From Chloroflexota bacterium (GTDB lineage Bacteria > Chloroflexota > Limnocylindria > Limnocylindrales > Limnocylindraceae), in contig SHYI01000034.1 of NCBI GenBank assembly GCA_009692905.1, positions 1 to 8,998 of the forward strand: 8,998 nt of DNA, read 5' to 3'. The notes beneath the pieces are model-generated. The model did no database searches, was not told the origin of the DNA, and saw nothing but the letters and a program-made list of their open reading frames with translations. How positions within the stretch are numbered: position 1 is the first letter of the stretch; each line of letters begins with the position of its first letter. Shown one piece after another: positions 1-6,957 of the stretch. A program made the position numbers and the translations under genes.

Positions 1-809
1 ATGCCAAGCGGGAGTGCAATGCCGTCGCGCAGCAGTGCCGCACCCTTCTCGCCAACCTCCGTTGATGCAATGTGGTCGAGTCCAGCGTCGCGCGGCAAGA
101 GCAGTTCGCGAAGTTCGCCGGCTAGCGCAGCGGCGGCGATCTGCTGCATGGTGTGCGCCTCCCCTACTGCAAAGACACCAGAGCCCACACGCCGCAGTGC
201 AACGAGGTGTGCCCCACTCCCCACATCGCGACCCAGGTCACGGGCAATGGCGCGGATGTAGGTGCCAGAGCTCACGTCGAGCCTGGCATGCATGAGCGGC
301 TCTTCAGCGTGAGAGTCGTCCCAGCCAAGCACGTCGAATCGCCTGATCTCGATCGGGCGCGGCGCCAGTTCCACCACCTCCCCTGCGCGCGCGCGCTCGT
401 AGGCGCGTACACCATCTGTGCGCTTGGCAGAGTGCGATGGGGGCACCTGCTCTAAGGCGCCCCGATAGCGCGGCAGCAGTGCGCTGATCGCCGCCTGCGA
501 AGGGGGCGCTCCAGCAAGGTCCAGGCGTTCGCCATCGAGATCATCGGTTGTGGTCCCTCCGCCAAATGAGAAGGTGGCCTCGTAGCGCTTCTCGCCGCCC
601 AGATGCAGGCTCGCTAGGCGCGTTGCGCGGCCAAGGACGAGCACCAAGAGGCCTGTGGCGAACGGATCGAGTGTGCCGCCATGACCGATGCGGGGTTGGC
701 CCGCCATTCTGCGGATTTTAGCCACGATGTCGTGGCTGGTCGGACCATTCGGCTTGTCGACGAGAAGGACCCCGTCAATGCCGGGAGTGCTCGGCCGTCG
801 CCGCGCCAT
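1..809 (-). CDS. truB: tRNA pseudouridine(55) synthase TruB (3' end outside window)
   Basis: TruB converts U55 to pseudouridine in the T-loop of cytoplasmic tRNAs. I translated the frame by hand: 269 residues are open to the window edge with no stop; the family is usually about 300 residues, so a short C-terminal part is missing. Visible motifs are KP at 19-20, GHGGTLDP at 42-49 with catalytic Asp48, the KRY stretch with Tyr76, the segment beginning PPSHSA at 123, and GTYIR at 182-186. Numbering matches the E. coli enzyme closely. Two small deviations are seen: the usual Thr after GH is Gly44, and the conserved Lys of the SAxK motif is Arg130 (Lys at 129). The ATG at 809 lies four bases after the nrnA stop and has no strong ribosome binding site, so translation is probably coupled. 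It ends the nusA-infB cluster here. Confidence 0.95.
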   Translation of the reverse strand, partial: MARRRPSTPGIDGVLLVDKPNGPTSHDIVAKIRRMAGQPRIGHGGTLDPFATGLLVLVLGRATRLASLHLGGEKRYEATFSFGGGTTTDDLDGERLDLAGAPPSQAAISALLPRYRGALEQVPPSHSAKRTDGVRAYERARAGEVVELAPRPIEIRRFDVLGWDDSHAEEPLMHARLDVSSGTYIRAIARDLGRDVGSGAHLVALRRVGSGVFAVGEAHTMQQIAAAALAGELRELLLPRDAGLDHIASTEVGEKGAALLRDGIALPLG

Positions 810-813
810 TCGC

Positions 814-1881
814 TCAGCCCGCTACAGCGTGCGCGCGAAGCTCCGTCACGCGCGCCAGCACTAGGGTGGCCGCCTCGTTCACGGGGCGCTCAATCGTGGC
901 TCCGGCGGCACGCGCATGACCGCCACCACCGAATGAGGCAACGATGGCGGTGGCGTCGGGGCCCTCCCCCTTCGTGCGCACGGAGATGCGCGCGGCGGTC
1001 GGGCTATCCTCTTTGAAGAAGATCGCGACATCAGCCTCTGAGACCTGCGCGAGTGCATCAACGATCCCCTCGCTCATCTCGAGCGTTGCGCCGGTTTCGG
1101 TGAGGTCAGCCAGCATCATCGTGGCGAAGACGGTGCGGCCACTATCAGTGGACTTCAAGCTCGCCAACACGCGCGCGTGCAGTTGCACCTGCGCGAGTGG
1201 CTTTGAGCGGTAGATCTTTCGTGAGATCTCACTGATCGGCGCGCCGGCGGCAAGCAGGAGCCCACCCACCTCTAGGGTTCGTGGGGTCGTGTTGCCATGC
1301 TGAAAGGTGGCGGTGTCCATGATCACGCCGGCTGCGAGTGTCGTAGCGAGCCGGCCCTGATCTGCAGAGAGATCTGCCTTGAGCGCGAGTGCGATCAAGC
1401 TCACCATTTCGCAGGTTGCCGCGGCGCGCGCATCAACCCAGGCGAGTGGCCAGGTCGAATCGTTGGAGACATGGTGATCAATCAAGATCCGTGGCGTGGA
1501 GGCTGGCAGCGCATTGATCAGGTCGCCGATGCGGCCGGCTCGCTTCGGATCGGCGCAATCCACCAGCACGATGGCGTCTGGCGACCAGCTCGGTGCCTCA
1601 AGGGAGACGTCGCCGATTGTTGGAATGACGTCATAGACCGCCGGCGGAGCGTCGGCGCTGATCACGGCGACCTCCGCGCCGAACTGACCGAGGATCGCCT
1701 TTAATCCGAGGGCTGCACCAAGCGCATCGGCATCTGGTCGCTCATGCGGCACGACCCAGAGCCTCTTCGCCACTCGAAGCGCCTCCAGCACGTTTGCAGG
1801 GACGGCCGCAAGTGCCATCGGCTGCAGTTCGTTGGCTCGGCGCACGTATTCCGCTGCGTGGACGATCCCCTGCTCGCTCAT
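814..1881 (-). CDS. nrnA: DHH/DHHA1 phosphoesterase, NrnA-type oligoribonuclease / pAp phosphatase
   Basis: The 355-residue protein belongs to the DHH-DHHA1 family. Known NrnA members degrade 2-5 nt RNAs to mononucleotides and dephosphorylate pAp; some relatives act on cyclic dinucleotide products, so the exact substrate is inferred. Metal-binding motifs are in order: HERPDAD at 46-52 (His46, Asp50, Asp52), VDCADP with Asp108, IDHH with Asp135-His136-His137, and Asp189 in GVIMDT. The C-terminal DHHA1 domain holds GGGGHARAAG at 318-327, the substrate-binding glycine loop. The N-terminus is about 20 residues longer than I would expect before the first motif, but the start is supported by a 4-base ATGA overlap with rbfA and an AAGGAG six bases upstream. 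Its place between rbfA and truB is the standard one in Gram-positive-type clusters. Confidence 0.93.
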   Translation of the reverse strand: MSEQGIVHAAEYVRRANELQPMALAAVPANVLEALRVAKRLWVVPHERPDADALGAALGLKAILGQFGAEVAVISADAPPAVYDVIPTIGDVSLEAPSWSPDAIVLVDCADPKRAGRIGDLINALPASTPRILIDHHVSNDSTWPLAWVDARAAATCEMVSLIALALKADLSADQGRLATTLAAGVIMDTATFQHGNTTPRTLEVGGLLLAAGAPISEISRKIYRSKPLAQVQLHARVLASLKSTDSGRTVFATMMLADLTETGATLEMSEGIVDALAQVSEADVAIFFKEDSPTAARISVRTKGEGPDATAIVASFGGGGHARAAGATIERPVNEAATLVLARVTELRAHAVAG

Positions 1882-2300
1882 CCCTTACTCCTTCGGCTCT
1901 TCTCTTCAACCCCTGTGCGGGTTGGGGCTGGAAGCGGCGAGAGCGTCTCTGGTGGGAGCCCTCCATCGGCAATGCTACCGAGCAGCTGCTGAATGCGCGC
2001 GCCACGATCACCCGCCTCATCGAGTTCAAAGTGCAAATCAGGGACGCGTCGAATGCGCAGCCCCTTGCCGATCAGGGTGCGAAGGTGTGATGCGGCACTC
2101 TTTAGCGCTGCAAGTGAGGCGACGCGCTGCTCTTCACTACCGATGGTGCTAACAAAGACTTTGGCGTGTCGCAGGTCCGGCGACGTAGAGACGGAGGTAA
2201 CGGTCACAAAGCCGAGCCGTGGATCGCTCAGAGATCGTCCGATATGGGCACTGATCTCTTCTCGGAGAAGCTCGTCGACACGGGGCATCCGCTCAGACAT
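1878..2300 (-). CDS. rbfA: 30S ribosome-binding factor RbfA
   Basis: RbfA is a small KH-fold protein that binds the immature 30S subunit near the 5' helix of 16S rRNA and helps late maturation and cold adaptation. The 140-residue product shows the family pattern from RVDELL through DPRLGFVTVT and DLRHAKVFVS to the basic RIRRVPDLHF segment and the LL helix, followed by a polar tail of about 30 residues ending in RRSKG. The frame is open further upstream to 2393, but that part lies inside infB. The ATG at 2300, two bases after the infB stop, fits the operon spacing; an in-frame ATG at 2288 (MPRVDELL) is the alternative. Neither has a clear ribosome binding site, so coupling to infB is likely. 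The stop overlaps the nrnA start by four bases. Confidence 0.93.
   Translation of the reverse strand: MSERMPRVDELLREEISAHIGRSLSDPRLGFVTVTSVSTSPDLRHAKVFVSTIGSEEQRVASLAALKSAASHLRTLIGKGLRIRRVPDLHFELDEAGDRGARIQQLLGSIADGGLPPETLSPLPAPTRTGVEEKSRRSKG
1888..1893 (-). promoter_or_regulatory. Shine-Dalgarno AAGGAG for nrnA
   Basis: AAGGAG sits six bases before the ATG at 1881, inside the 3' end of rbfA. It decides the nrnA start in favour of 1881 over the next in-frame ATG at 1818. Confidence 0.75.
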
Positions 2301-2302
2301 GC

Positions 2303-4174
2303 TTAGAGGGTCCGCCTCGTCGACTTCTCGCCGATGATCTCCAAGATGTCGCCCTCGAGTACGGTGACCGACGCACCAAGGCCGATGCCGCACTCCTGGC
2401 CCTCTTTCACTTCACGAACATCATCACGGAAGCGACGCAGCGACTCGATCACGTCAGTCGCAACAAGGTTACCGCCGCGCATGACGCGCACCTTCGCGCC
2501 GCGCGTAACGCGGCCCTCGCGAATGATCGAACCCGCAATGACGAAGCCCTTTCCAGGGAAGAGCTGCTTCACCTCGGCACGCCCCTCAACAACCTCTGAC
2601 TTCTCAGGATCGAGCATCCCTTCGAGCGCAGCCTTCATATCGTCGGCGAGTTCGTAGATGATCTCGTAGAGGCGCACGTCAACCTTGTTGGTCTCAGCCA
2701 TGCGGCGCGCACCTGGGGTGAGCGTTGTAGTGAAGCCGAGCACGATTGCATCAGATGCTGAGGCGAGTAGGATGTCGTTCTCGGTGACCTCCCCCGCGGC
2801 CGAGAGGAGCACGTTGATGCGCACCTCATCGCTCTGCATCTTCTCGAGCTGGTGTTCAATGGCGCCGAGTGATCCGGCCACATCGGACTTCAGAATGACG
2901 CGGACCTCTTTGCCAGCTCCAGACTGAATGCGCTTATAGAGGTCCTCCATCGTGGCGTGGCCGCTATCGCGCCCAGCGCTCGTGGCGTCGGCGGCGGCCT
3001 CAGACCAGGAGCGGGCCTCCTTCTCGTCCACCGCAGTACGGAAGATCTCACCGCTGACGGGGACCTCGGGGAGACCTGAGACGACTACTGCTGTTGAGGG
3101 GCCCGCCAACTTGATCCGGCCCCCATCGGTCGACTCCAGCGAGCGGACCTTCCCTGAGATGGCACCGACAACCATGTGGTCACCAACGCGGAGGGTTCCC
3201 GTCTGCACGATCACTGTGGCGATCGGACCGCGCCCCTTGTCGCGCTGGGCCTCAATCACCGTGCCCACCGCAAGTCGCGCCGCATCAGCCTTGTAGTCAC
3301 CGAGATCGGCGACGAGGAGAACCATGTCGAGGAGATCGTCGAGGCCGGCGCCGGTTCGAGCCGACACCGCTACGAGCGGCACATCGCCGCCGTAATCCTC
3401 GATCACGACGTTCGATTCCGCGAGCTCCGTCTTCACGCGATCCGGGTTTGCATCTGGCTTGTCGATCTTGTTGAGCGCGATGATGATCGGAACATTTGCC
3501 GCACGAGCATGGCTGATCGCCTCTTTTGTCTGCGGCATCACGCCATCGTCAGCGGCGACTACGACAATGGCGATATCTGTCACTCGCGCGCCCCGCGCAC
3601 GCATCGCCGTAAACGCTTCGTGCCCAGGGGTGTCGAGGAAGAGGATCGAACGGTCGCCACGCTGTACCTGGCTAGCACCAAGGTGCTGGGTAATGCCGCC
3701 ACGCTCACCCTCCGCAACGCTGGTCTTGCGTAGCGCATCGAGCAGGCTCGTCTTGCCGTGGTCGACGTGGCCCATCACGGTAACGATGGGGGCGCGCGAG
3801 ATAAGTGTGGCGCCCGGATCTTCGCTGAAGAACTCTGTCTTCGTTGCAGCCGGTACGGCCTCAGGGGTCGCCTCTGGCGCGACCTCGTCTTCGTCAGGCT
3901 CCGGCTCCTTTACGGTGAAGCCGAGCTCGGTTGCAATGAGGGAGGCCGTCTCGCGATCAATGCCTTGGTTCATCGTGGCAAAGACACCACTGCGAATCAG
4001 TGGATTGATGATGTCTGCGGGGTTTACCTTGAGCAGCGTTGCAAGATCGCCGACTGCGATTGAGGCGGGCAACTCGAGGATGCCGTCATGCACCTGCGCA
4101 ACGCGTGCTGGCTTCGGCTCCGGCGGTAAGCGATCGGGGCGCGGTGGACGGATGCTCTTACGCTGCTTCGTCAT
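2303..4174 (-). CDS. infB: translation initiation factor IF-2
   Basis: IF2 is the GTPase that brings fMet-tRNA to the 30S P site and promotes 50S joining. The 623-residue protein is short compared with E. coli (890) and B. subtilis (716): the long charged N-terminal region is almost absent, leaving about 30 basic/proline-rich residues, one IF2_N domain (about 34-86) and a Glu/Pro/Ala linker (about 90-115). The G domain has G1 GHVDHGKT at 135-142, G2 GGITQH at 159-164, G3 DTPGH at 181-185 with catalytic His185, G4 NKID at 235-238 and G5 SA at 271-272. Domains II, III and the fMet-tRNA binding domain follow; the last contains [10 protein letters not shown] and EGQECGIG near 577-598. The ATG is three bases after ylxR with AAAGGGGG six bases upstream. 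No internal in-frame start giving a second isoform was examined in detail. Confidence 0.98.
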   Translation of the reverse strand: MTKQRKSIRPPRPDRLPPEPKPARVAQVHDGILELPASIAVGDLATLLKVNPADIINPLIRSGVFATMNQGIDRETASLIATELGFTVKEPEPDEDEVAPEATPEAVPAATKTEFFSEDPGATLISRAPIVTVMGHVDHGKTSLLDALRKTSVAEGERGGITQHLGASQVQRGDRSILFLDTPGHEAFTAMRARGARVTDIAIVVVAADDGVMPQTKEAISHARAANVPIIIALNKIDKPDANPDRVKTELAESNVVIEDYGGDVPLVAVSARTGAGLDDLLDMVLLVADLGDYKADAARLAVGTVIEAQRDKGRGPIATVIVQTGTLRVGDHMVVGAISGKVRSLESTDGGRIKLAGPSTAVVVSGLPEVPVSGEIFRTAVDEKEARSWSEAAADATSAGRDSGHATMEDLYKRIQSGAGKEVRVILKSDVAGSLGAIEHQLEKMQSDEVRINVLLSAAGEVTENDILLASASDAIVLGFTTTLTPGARRMAETNKVDVRLYEIIYELADDMKAALEGMLDPEKSEVVEGRAEVKQLFPGKGFVIAGSIIREGRVTRGAKVRVMRGGNLVATDVIESLRRFRDDVREVKEGQECGIGLGASVTVLEGDILEIIGEKSTRRTL

Positions 4175-4177
4175 CTG

Positions 4178-4501
4178 CTACCCCCTTTCGTCTCGTCGGC
4201 TTCGTCGCTCAATCAGAATCTGTTCAAGATCTGTGGCCGCGATGCGACCCTTCAACCCTCGTCGTAGTCCTTCACCAATCAGCAGGTCGTGTGCCTCGTC
4301 GCCGCTCTGGCAGATCCACGCACCTCGACCACCAACAGCACCCGCTCGCACCGCTCCATCTGCGGAGGCTCCGTACCGTACGAGCGTCTCTGGCGGCTGT
4401 GTCAGCCGACAGGCCACGCAGGTGCGCGCACGAACGGCGGGCGTCTTAGGCCTCCTCGCCCGCTGGGGCCACTGCAGGCACCTCAGCAGCTCCGGTTCCA
4501 T
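4178..4501 (-). CDS. ylxR: YlxR / RnpM family RNA-binding protein
   Basis: This is a DUF448 protein. B. subtilis YlxR (RnpM) binds and modulates RNase P; the role here is inferred from family and position. The diagnostic motifs are RTCVACR near the N-terminus and GGRGAWIC in the middle, followed by a basic C-terminal helix rich in Arg. The start is uncertain. The first usual start codons in frame are GTG 4504 and ATG 4501, giving 107-108 residues, but both lie inside nusA, lack a ribosome binding site, and add about 20 residues ([10 protein letters not shown]...) that look like out-of-frame nusA DNA. A strong AGGAGG instead points to ACG at 4444, giving an 88-residue protein of normal family size that starts one base after the nusA stop. 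The usual downstream partner ylxQ is missing: infB starts three bases on. Confidence 0.88.
   Translation of the reverse strand: MEPELLRCLQWPQRARRPKTPAVRARTCVACRLTQPPETLVRYGASADGAVRAGAVGGRGAWICQSGDEAHDLLIGEGLRRGLKGRIAATDLEQILIERRSRRDERG
4181..4188 (-). promoter_or_regulatory. Shine-Dalgarno AAAGGGGG for infB
   Basis: This purine run sits six bases before the infB ATG at 4174 and overlaps the last codons of ylxR. It fixes the IF2 start and shows the spacing this genome favours. Confidence 0.7.
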
Positions 4502-5516
4502 CACTGGCGATGTCGATGCGGAATCCAGTAAGTCGCGCCGCTAGCCGAGCGTTCTGTCCGCCAGCACCGATCGCGAGGGAGAGTGCGCGCTCGGGAACCA
4601 CGACGGTTGCCGACTTGGCCGCCTCGTCAACCGTGACCGAAACGACGGGCGCCGGTGAGAGGGCTCGCCCAATCGCCTCAGCTGCATCGTCGGTGTGGGC
4701 GATGATGTCAATCTTCTCGCCGCCAAGGTCTTCAACAACAGCCTGCACACGTGCGCCACGCTGGCCCACAACTGCGCCGACCGGATCGAGACCGACCTGC
4801 TTCGTTGCAACAACAATCTTGGTGCGGCTCCCCGGCTCACGAGCGATCGAGGTGATCTCCACCGTGCCCGCAGTCAGCTCAGGAACCTCAAGTTCGAAGA
4901 GCTTCTTGACGAAATTCTTATGCGTACGCGTCAGAAGGATCTCTGGGCCACGAAGGGTTGTTCGCACTTCCAGTAGGAGTGCCTTGACGTTTTCGCCGAT
5001 GCGGAAGGTGTCGAGCTGCGACTGCTCCGTTGCAGGCAGGTATGCCTCCGCCTTCCCCACGTCCAAGACGAGGTTGCGGCGATCGACGCGCATCACGACG
5101 CCGGTGAGAATCTCACCCGCACGCTCGGCGAACGACTGCATGGTCAGGTCGCGCTGGATCTGGATGAGGCGCTGCTGGAGCGCCTGGCGCGCCTGGGCCG
5201 CAACGATGCGACCCATATCGGCATCCATCTCTTCGAGTTCGATGAGGTCTCCAGCGACAGCACCTGGCCTCGTTGCCTGGGCCTCTTCTGGCGTCCACTC
5301 TGCGCCGGGGACGAGTACCTCTTCTACGACTCGGCGGGCCCGAAAGACCCGCATTGCCCCTGATTCAGGATCAAGGCGCACGTGGATGTCGGATGAGGTG
5401 TGTCGGCGATTCAGAGCGACCGCGTAGGACTCCTCTGCCGCCTGCAACACCGCAGCTCGATCAATACCGCGCTCAGCGCCTAGCTGAATGAGGGCGCTCA
5501 CAAGCTCTTTGCTCAC
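4446..5516 (-). CDS. nusA: transcription termination/antitermination factor NusA
   Basis: NusA binds RNA polymerase near the RNA exit channel, promoting pausing and intrinsic termination and taking part in antitermination. The 356-residue product starts [12 protein letters not shown], as expected for the family. It has an N-terminal RNAP-binding domain (1 to about 130), an S1 domain (about 136-199), KH1 with VGQRG at 250-254 and KH2 with GAGGQN at 317-322. A short acidic/alanine tail ends in EEA. The acidic repeats of the E. coli protein are absent, as is usual outside Proteobacteria. The frame is open to an ATG at 5645, but that route would run through the terminator and promoter. The GTG at 5516 has GGGGAGG six bases upstream and matches the family N-terminus. 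It is the first gene of its block; rimP, its usual upstream neighbour, is not present. Confidence 0.96.
   Translation of the reverse strand: MSKELVSALIQLGAERGIDRAAVLQAAEESYAVALNRRHTSSDIHVRLDPESGAMRVFRARRVVEEVLVPGAEWTPEEAQATRPGAVAGDLIELEEMDADMGRIVAAQARQALQQRLIQIQRDLTMQSFAERAGEILTGVVMRVDRRNLVLDVGKAEAYLPATEQSQLDTFRIGENVKALLLEVRTTLRGPEILLTRTHKNFVKKLFELEVPELTAGTVEITSIAREPGSRTKIVVATKQVGLDPVGAVVGQRGARVQAVVEDLGGEKIDIIAHTDDAAEAIGRALSPAPVVSVTVDEAAKSATVVVPERALSLAIGAGGQNARLAARLTGFRIDIASDGTGAAEVPAVAPAGEEA
4451..4456 (-). promoter_or_regulatory. strong Shine-Dalgarno AGGAGG for ylxR
   Basis: AGGAGG lies in the last codons of nusA (the Glu-Glu-Ala tail). Six bases separate it from ACG at 4444-4442, the same spacing as the strong sites before nusA, infB and nrnA. 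No ATG, GTG or TTG in the ylxR frame lies at a suitable distance. It is the main argument for a non-standard ylxR start, although the hexamer could also be chance use of two Glu codons. Confidence 0.6.
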
Positions 5517-5522
5517 GTCACG

Positions 5523-5529
5523 CCTCCCC
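5523..5529 (-). promoter_or_regulatory. Shine-Dalgarno GGGGAGG for nusA
   Basis: GGGGAGG is separated by six bases (CGTGAC) from the GTG at 5516-5514. It settles the nusA start at GTG rather than the more distant ATG at 5645. It lies downstream of the leader terminator, so a terminated leader RNA lacks it. Confidence 0.8.
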
Positions 5530-5549
5530 TCTGTACTTGCGACCCCGAT

Positions 5550-5577
5550 AAAAAAGACGTGGGGGTCACCCACGTCT
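5550..5577 (-). terminator. intrinsic terminator between ispG and nusA
   Basis: Read on the minus strand, AGACGTGGG and CCCACGTCT form a perfect 9-bp stem around the 5-nt loop TGACC, followed by a run of six Ts of which the first is paired. On the plus strand the same hairpin is followed by CTCGTCC, so it is directional. It lies 112 bases after the ispG stop and 33 bases before the nusA GTG. It could end the dxr-rseP-ispG message, attenuate nusA, or both. Confidence 0.85.
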
Positions 5578-5603
5578 CTCGTCCGGCGGCCGTTGTTACA
5601 CGA

Positions 5604-5612
5604 ACTATACCA
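5604..5612 (-). promoter_or_regulatory. extended -10 promoter candidate for nusA operon
   Basis: TGGTATAGT on the minus strand is an extended -10 element (TG-n plus TATAGT, one mismatch to TATAAT). The region upstream has only weak -35 resemblance (TTTAGG or TTTTAG at 16-17 bp spacing), which extended -10 promoters can tolerate. The predicted start is the A opposite 5597. There is no room for another promoter between the terminator and nusA. Chance occurrence cannot be excluded. Confidence 0.5.
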
Positions 5613-5688
5613 CGGGCATGAAGAGCCTAAAACCGGCGTCCCCACGAGCCCTCTTGGCGCGCCTCAAGGCTGCGCAAAGACAGCGGCC

Positions 5689-6957
5689 CTAGCTCTTCGG
5701 GTAGTGGGCCTCTACGTAGCGCTCGAGGATCTCCAGGAATTCGGCGACGATCTTCTCCCCGCGCAGGGTGGTGAGCAGGGCGCCATCCTGGAATACGGGG
5801 GCAACTGGTTCCTCGAACGTCCCAGGCAAGCTGATCCCGAGGTTCGCGTGCTTTGACTCCCCTGGCCCGTTGACCACGCAGCCCATCACCGCGACCTCGA
5901 GGTTCTCGACCCCTGGATGCAGCGGGCGCCACTCTGGCAGGCGCGCCTTGAGGTACGCCTGGATCTCTTGCGCCATCTCCTGGAAGAAGGTGCTCGTCGT
6001 GCGCCCACACCCCGGACACGAGGTGACCTGTGGCGAGAAGGCGCGAAGACCGAGTGACTGCAGGATCTGTTGCGCCACCTCAACCTCGAGCGCGCGGTCG
6101 GCGCCCGGCTCTGGCGTCAACGAGACGCGAATCGTGTCGCCGATCCCCTGGTTCAGCAGATGCCCGAGCGCGGCGCTAGTGGCCACGATCCCCTTCATCC
6201 CCATCCCCGCCTCGGTCAGACCGAGATGCAGAGGATAGTCACAGCGGCCCGCAAGATTGGTGTACACGTCGAACAGATCGCGCACGTTTGAGGTCTTGGC
6301 AGAGAGCAGAATGCGATCGTGCGGCAGCCCCGTGGCTTCGGCGAGTTCCGCTGACTGCGTTGCAGAGCGCACGATCGCTTCGATCGTTACGGCCCGTGCG
6401 CTTGCCGGAGTGTCCGCTGCGGCGTTCTCCTCCATCAGTCGTGTTAAGAGGTCCTGGTCGAGCGACCCCCAGTTGACGCCAATACGCACCGGCTTATCGT
6501 GATCAATCGCAACCTTAACGATCGTTTGGAAGTTTTCGTCACGGCGCTTGCTCCCCACATTGCCGGGATTGATCCGATACTTTGCGAGCAGCGATGCGCT
6601 CTTCGGGTGAGCGGCAAGCAGCTTGTGACCGTTGTAGTGGAAGTCACCAACGATTGGCGTAGTGAGCCCCTCATCAGCGAGTCGCTGCACGATCTCAGGG
6701 ATCGCGGCGGCAGATGCGTCGTTATTCACGGTGACGCGCACGATCTGACTTCCAGCCCGTGCCAGGTGCGCGACCTGCGCTGCGGTGCCCGCCGCATCGG
6801 CGGTATCGGTGTTCGTCATTGATTGCACAACGATTGGGTGGGCAGACCCAACCAGCACGCCGCCAACGGAGACGCTCGGAGTTGAGCGACGAATTGGACG
6901 AAGTTGGTCTGGACTGTCGGCTGCAGGGCGAGCGACGACGTTCAGCTCACGGCTCAT
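5689..6957 (-). CDS. ispG: 4-hydroxy-3-methylbut-2-enyl diphosphate synthase IspG (GcpE)
   Basis: IspG is a [4Fe-4S] enzyme that reduces MEcPP to HMBPP, the sixth enzyme of the MEP isoprenoid pathway. The 422-residue protein has an N-terminal TIM barrel beginning near PSVSVGGV and passing through QSMTNT (45-50), RINPGNVG (128-135) and GLTEAGMG (246-253). The C-terminal cluster domain has SCPGCGR with Cys314 and Cys317, and GCVVNGPGE with Cys360 and Glu367; these correspond to the three cluster cysteines and the conserved Glu of the E. coli enzyme (372 residues). The extra length and the VGDFHYNGH and [12 protein letters not shown] segments place it with the longer form found in Thermus and alphaproteobacteria. 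The ATG overlaps the rseP stop by four bases, with GGAG seven bases upstream. Its electron donor is not encoded in the window. Confidence 0.97.
   Translation of the reverse strand: MSRELNVVARPAADSPDQLRPIRRSTPSVSVGGVLVGSAHPIVVQSMTNTDTADAAGTAAQVAHLARAGSQIVRVTVNNDASAAAIPEIVQRLADEGLTTPIVGDFHYNGHKLLAAHPKSASLLAKYRINPGNVGSKRRDENFQTIVKVAIDHDKPVRIGVNWGSLDQDLLTRLMEENAAADTPASARAVTIEAIVRSATQSAELAEATGLPHDRILLSAKTSNVRDLFDVYTNLAGRCDYPLHLGLTEAGMGMKGIVATSAALGHLLNQGIGDTIRVSLTPEPGADRALEVEVAQQILQSLGLRAFSPQVTSCPGCGRTTSTFFQEMAQEIQAYLKARLPEWRPLHPGVENLEVAVMGCVVNGPGESKHANLGISLPGTFEEPVAPVFQDGALLTTLRGEKIVAEFLEILERYVEAHYPKS

Larger units (their letters stand above)
5517..5597 (-). promoter_or_regulatory. putative nusA leader RNA with attenuator
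   Basis: If transcription starts at the A opposite 5597, seven bases after the -10 hexamer, the leader is 81 nt. The first 20 nt are unstructured or weakly GC-paired. The terminator hairpin and T tract follow, and then about 33 nt that carry the ribosome binding site. A second stem is possible: GUGACCCC (5569-5562) can pair with GGGGUCGC (5546-5539), eight pairs with one G-U, enclosing a 15-nt loop. It shares bases with the terminator loop and 3' arm, so the two structures exclude each other. The start site and regulation are inferred from sequence alone. Confidence 0.45.

Noticed and set aside
2301..2393. An N-terminal extension of RbfA from 2393
   Set aside because: The extra 31 residues overlap the infB 3' end in another frame and have no RbfA similarity. 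ATG 2300 follows the infB stop by two bases.
3176..3733. A 185-residue plus-strand frame inside infB
   Set aside because: It lies fully opposite the IF2 G domain, has no ribosome binding site I can support and no family resemblance.
4446..4504. A programmed frameshift producing a NusA-YlxR fusion
   Set aside because: There is no slippery heptamer or following structure that I can see, and AGGAGG next to the nusA stop explains independent initiation of ylxR better.
3459..4544. A 361-residue open frame on the plus strand opposite infB and ylxR
   Set aside because: Its Ser/Arg/Ala-rich translation has no recognisable domain, it crosses the infB-ylxR junction, and the opposite strand carries IF2 with all its G motifs. 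It is an antisense shadow of GC-rich coding DNA.
5517..5645. A 43-residue N-terminal extension of NusA from ATG 5645
   Set aside because: It would translate the promoter candidate, the terminator hairpin and the ribosome binding site. The family N-terminus and GGGGAGG support GTG 5516.
5653..5668. A GGCGCGCC palindrome with flanking CTTG/CAAG as a second ispG terminator
   Set aside because: The flanks do not extend the stem cleanly and no T tract follows on the minus strand, so it does not qualify as an intrinsic terminator.
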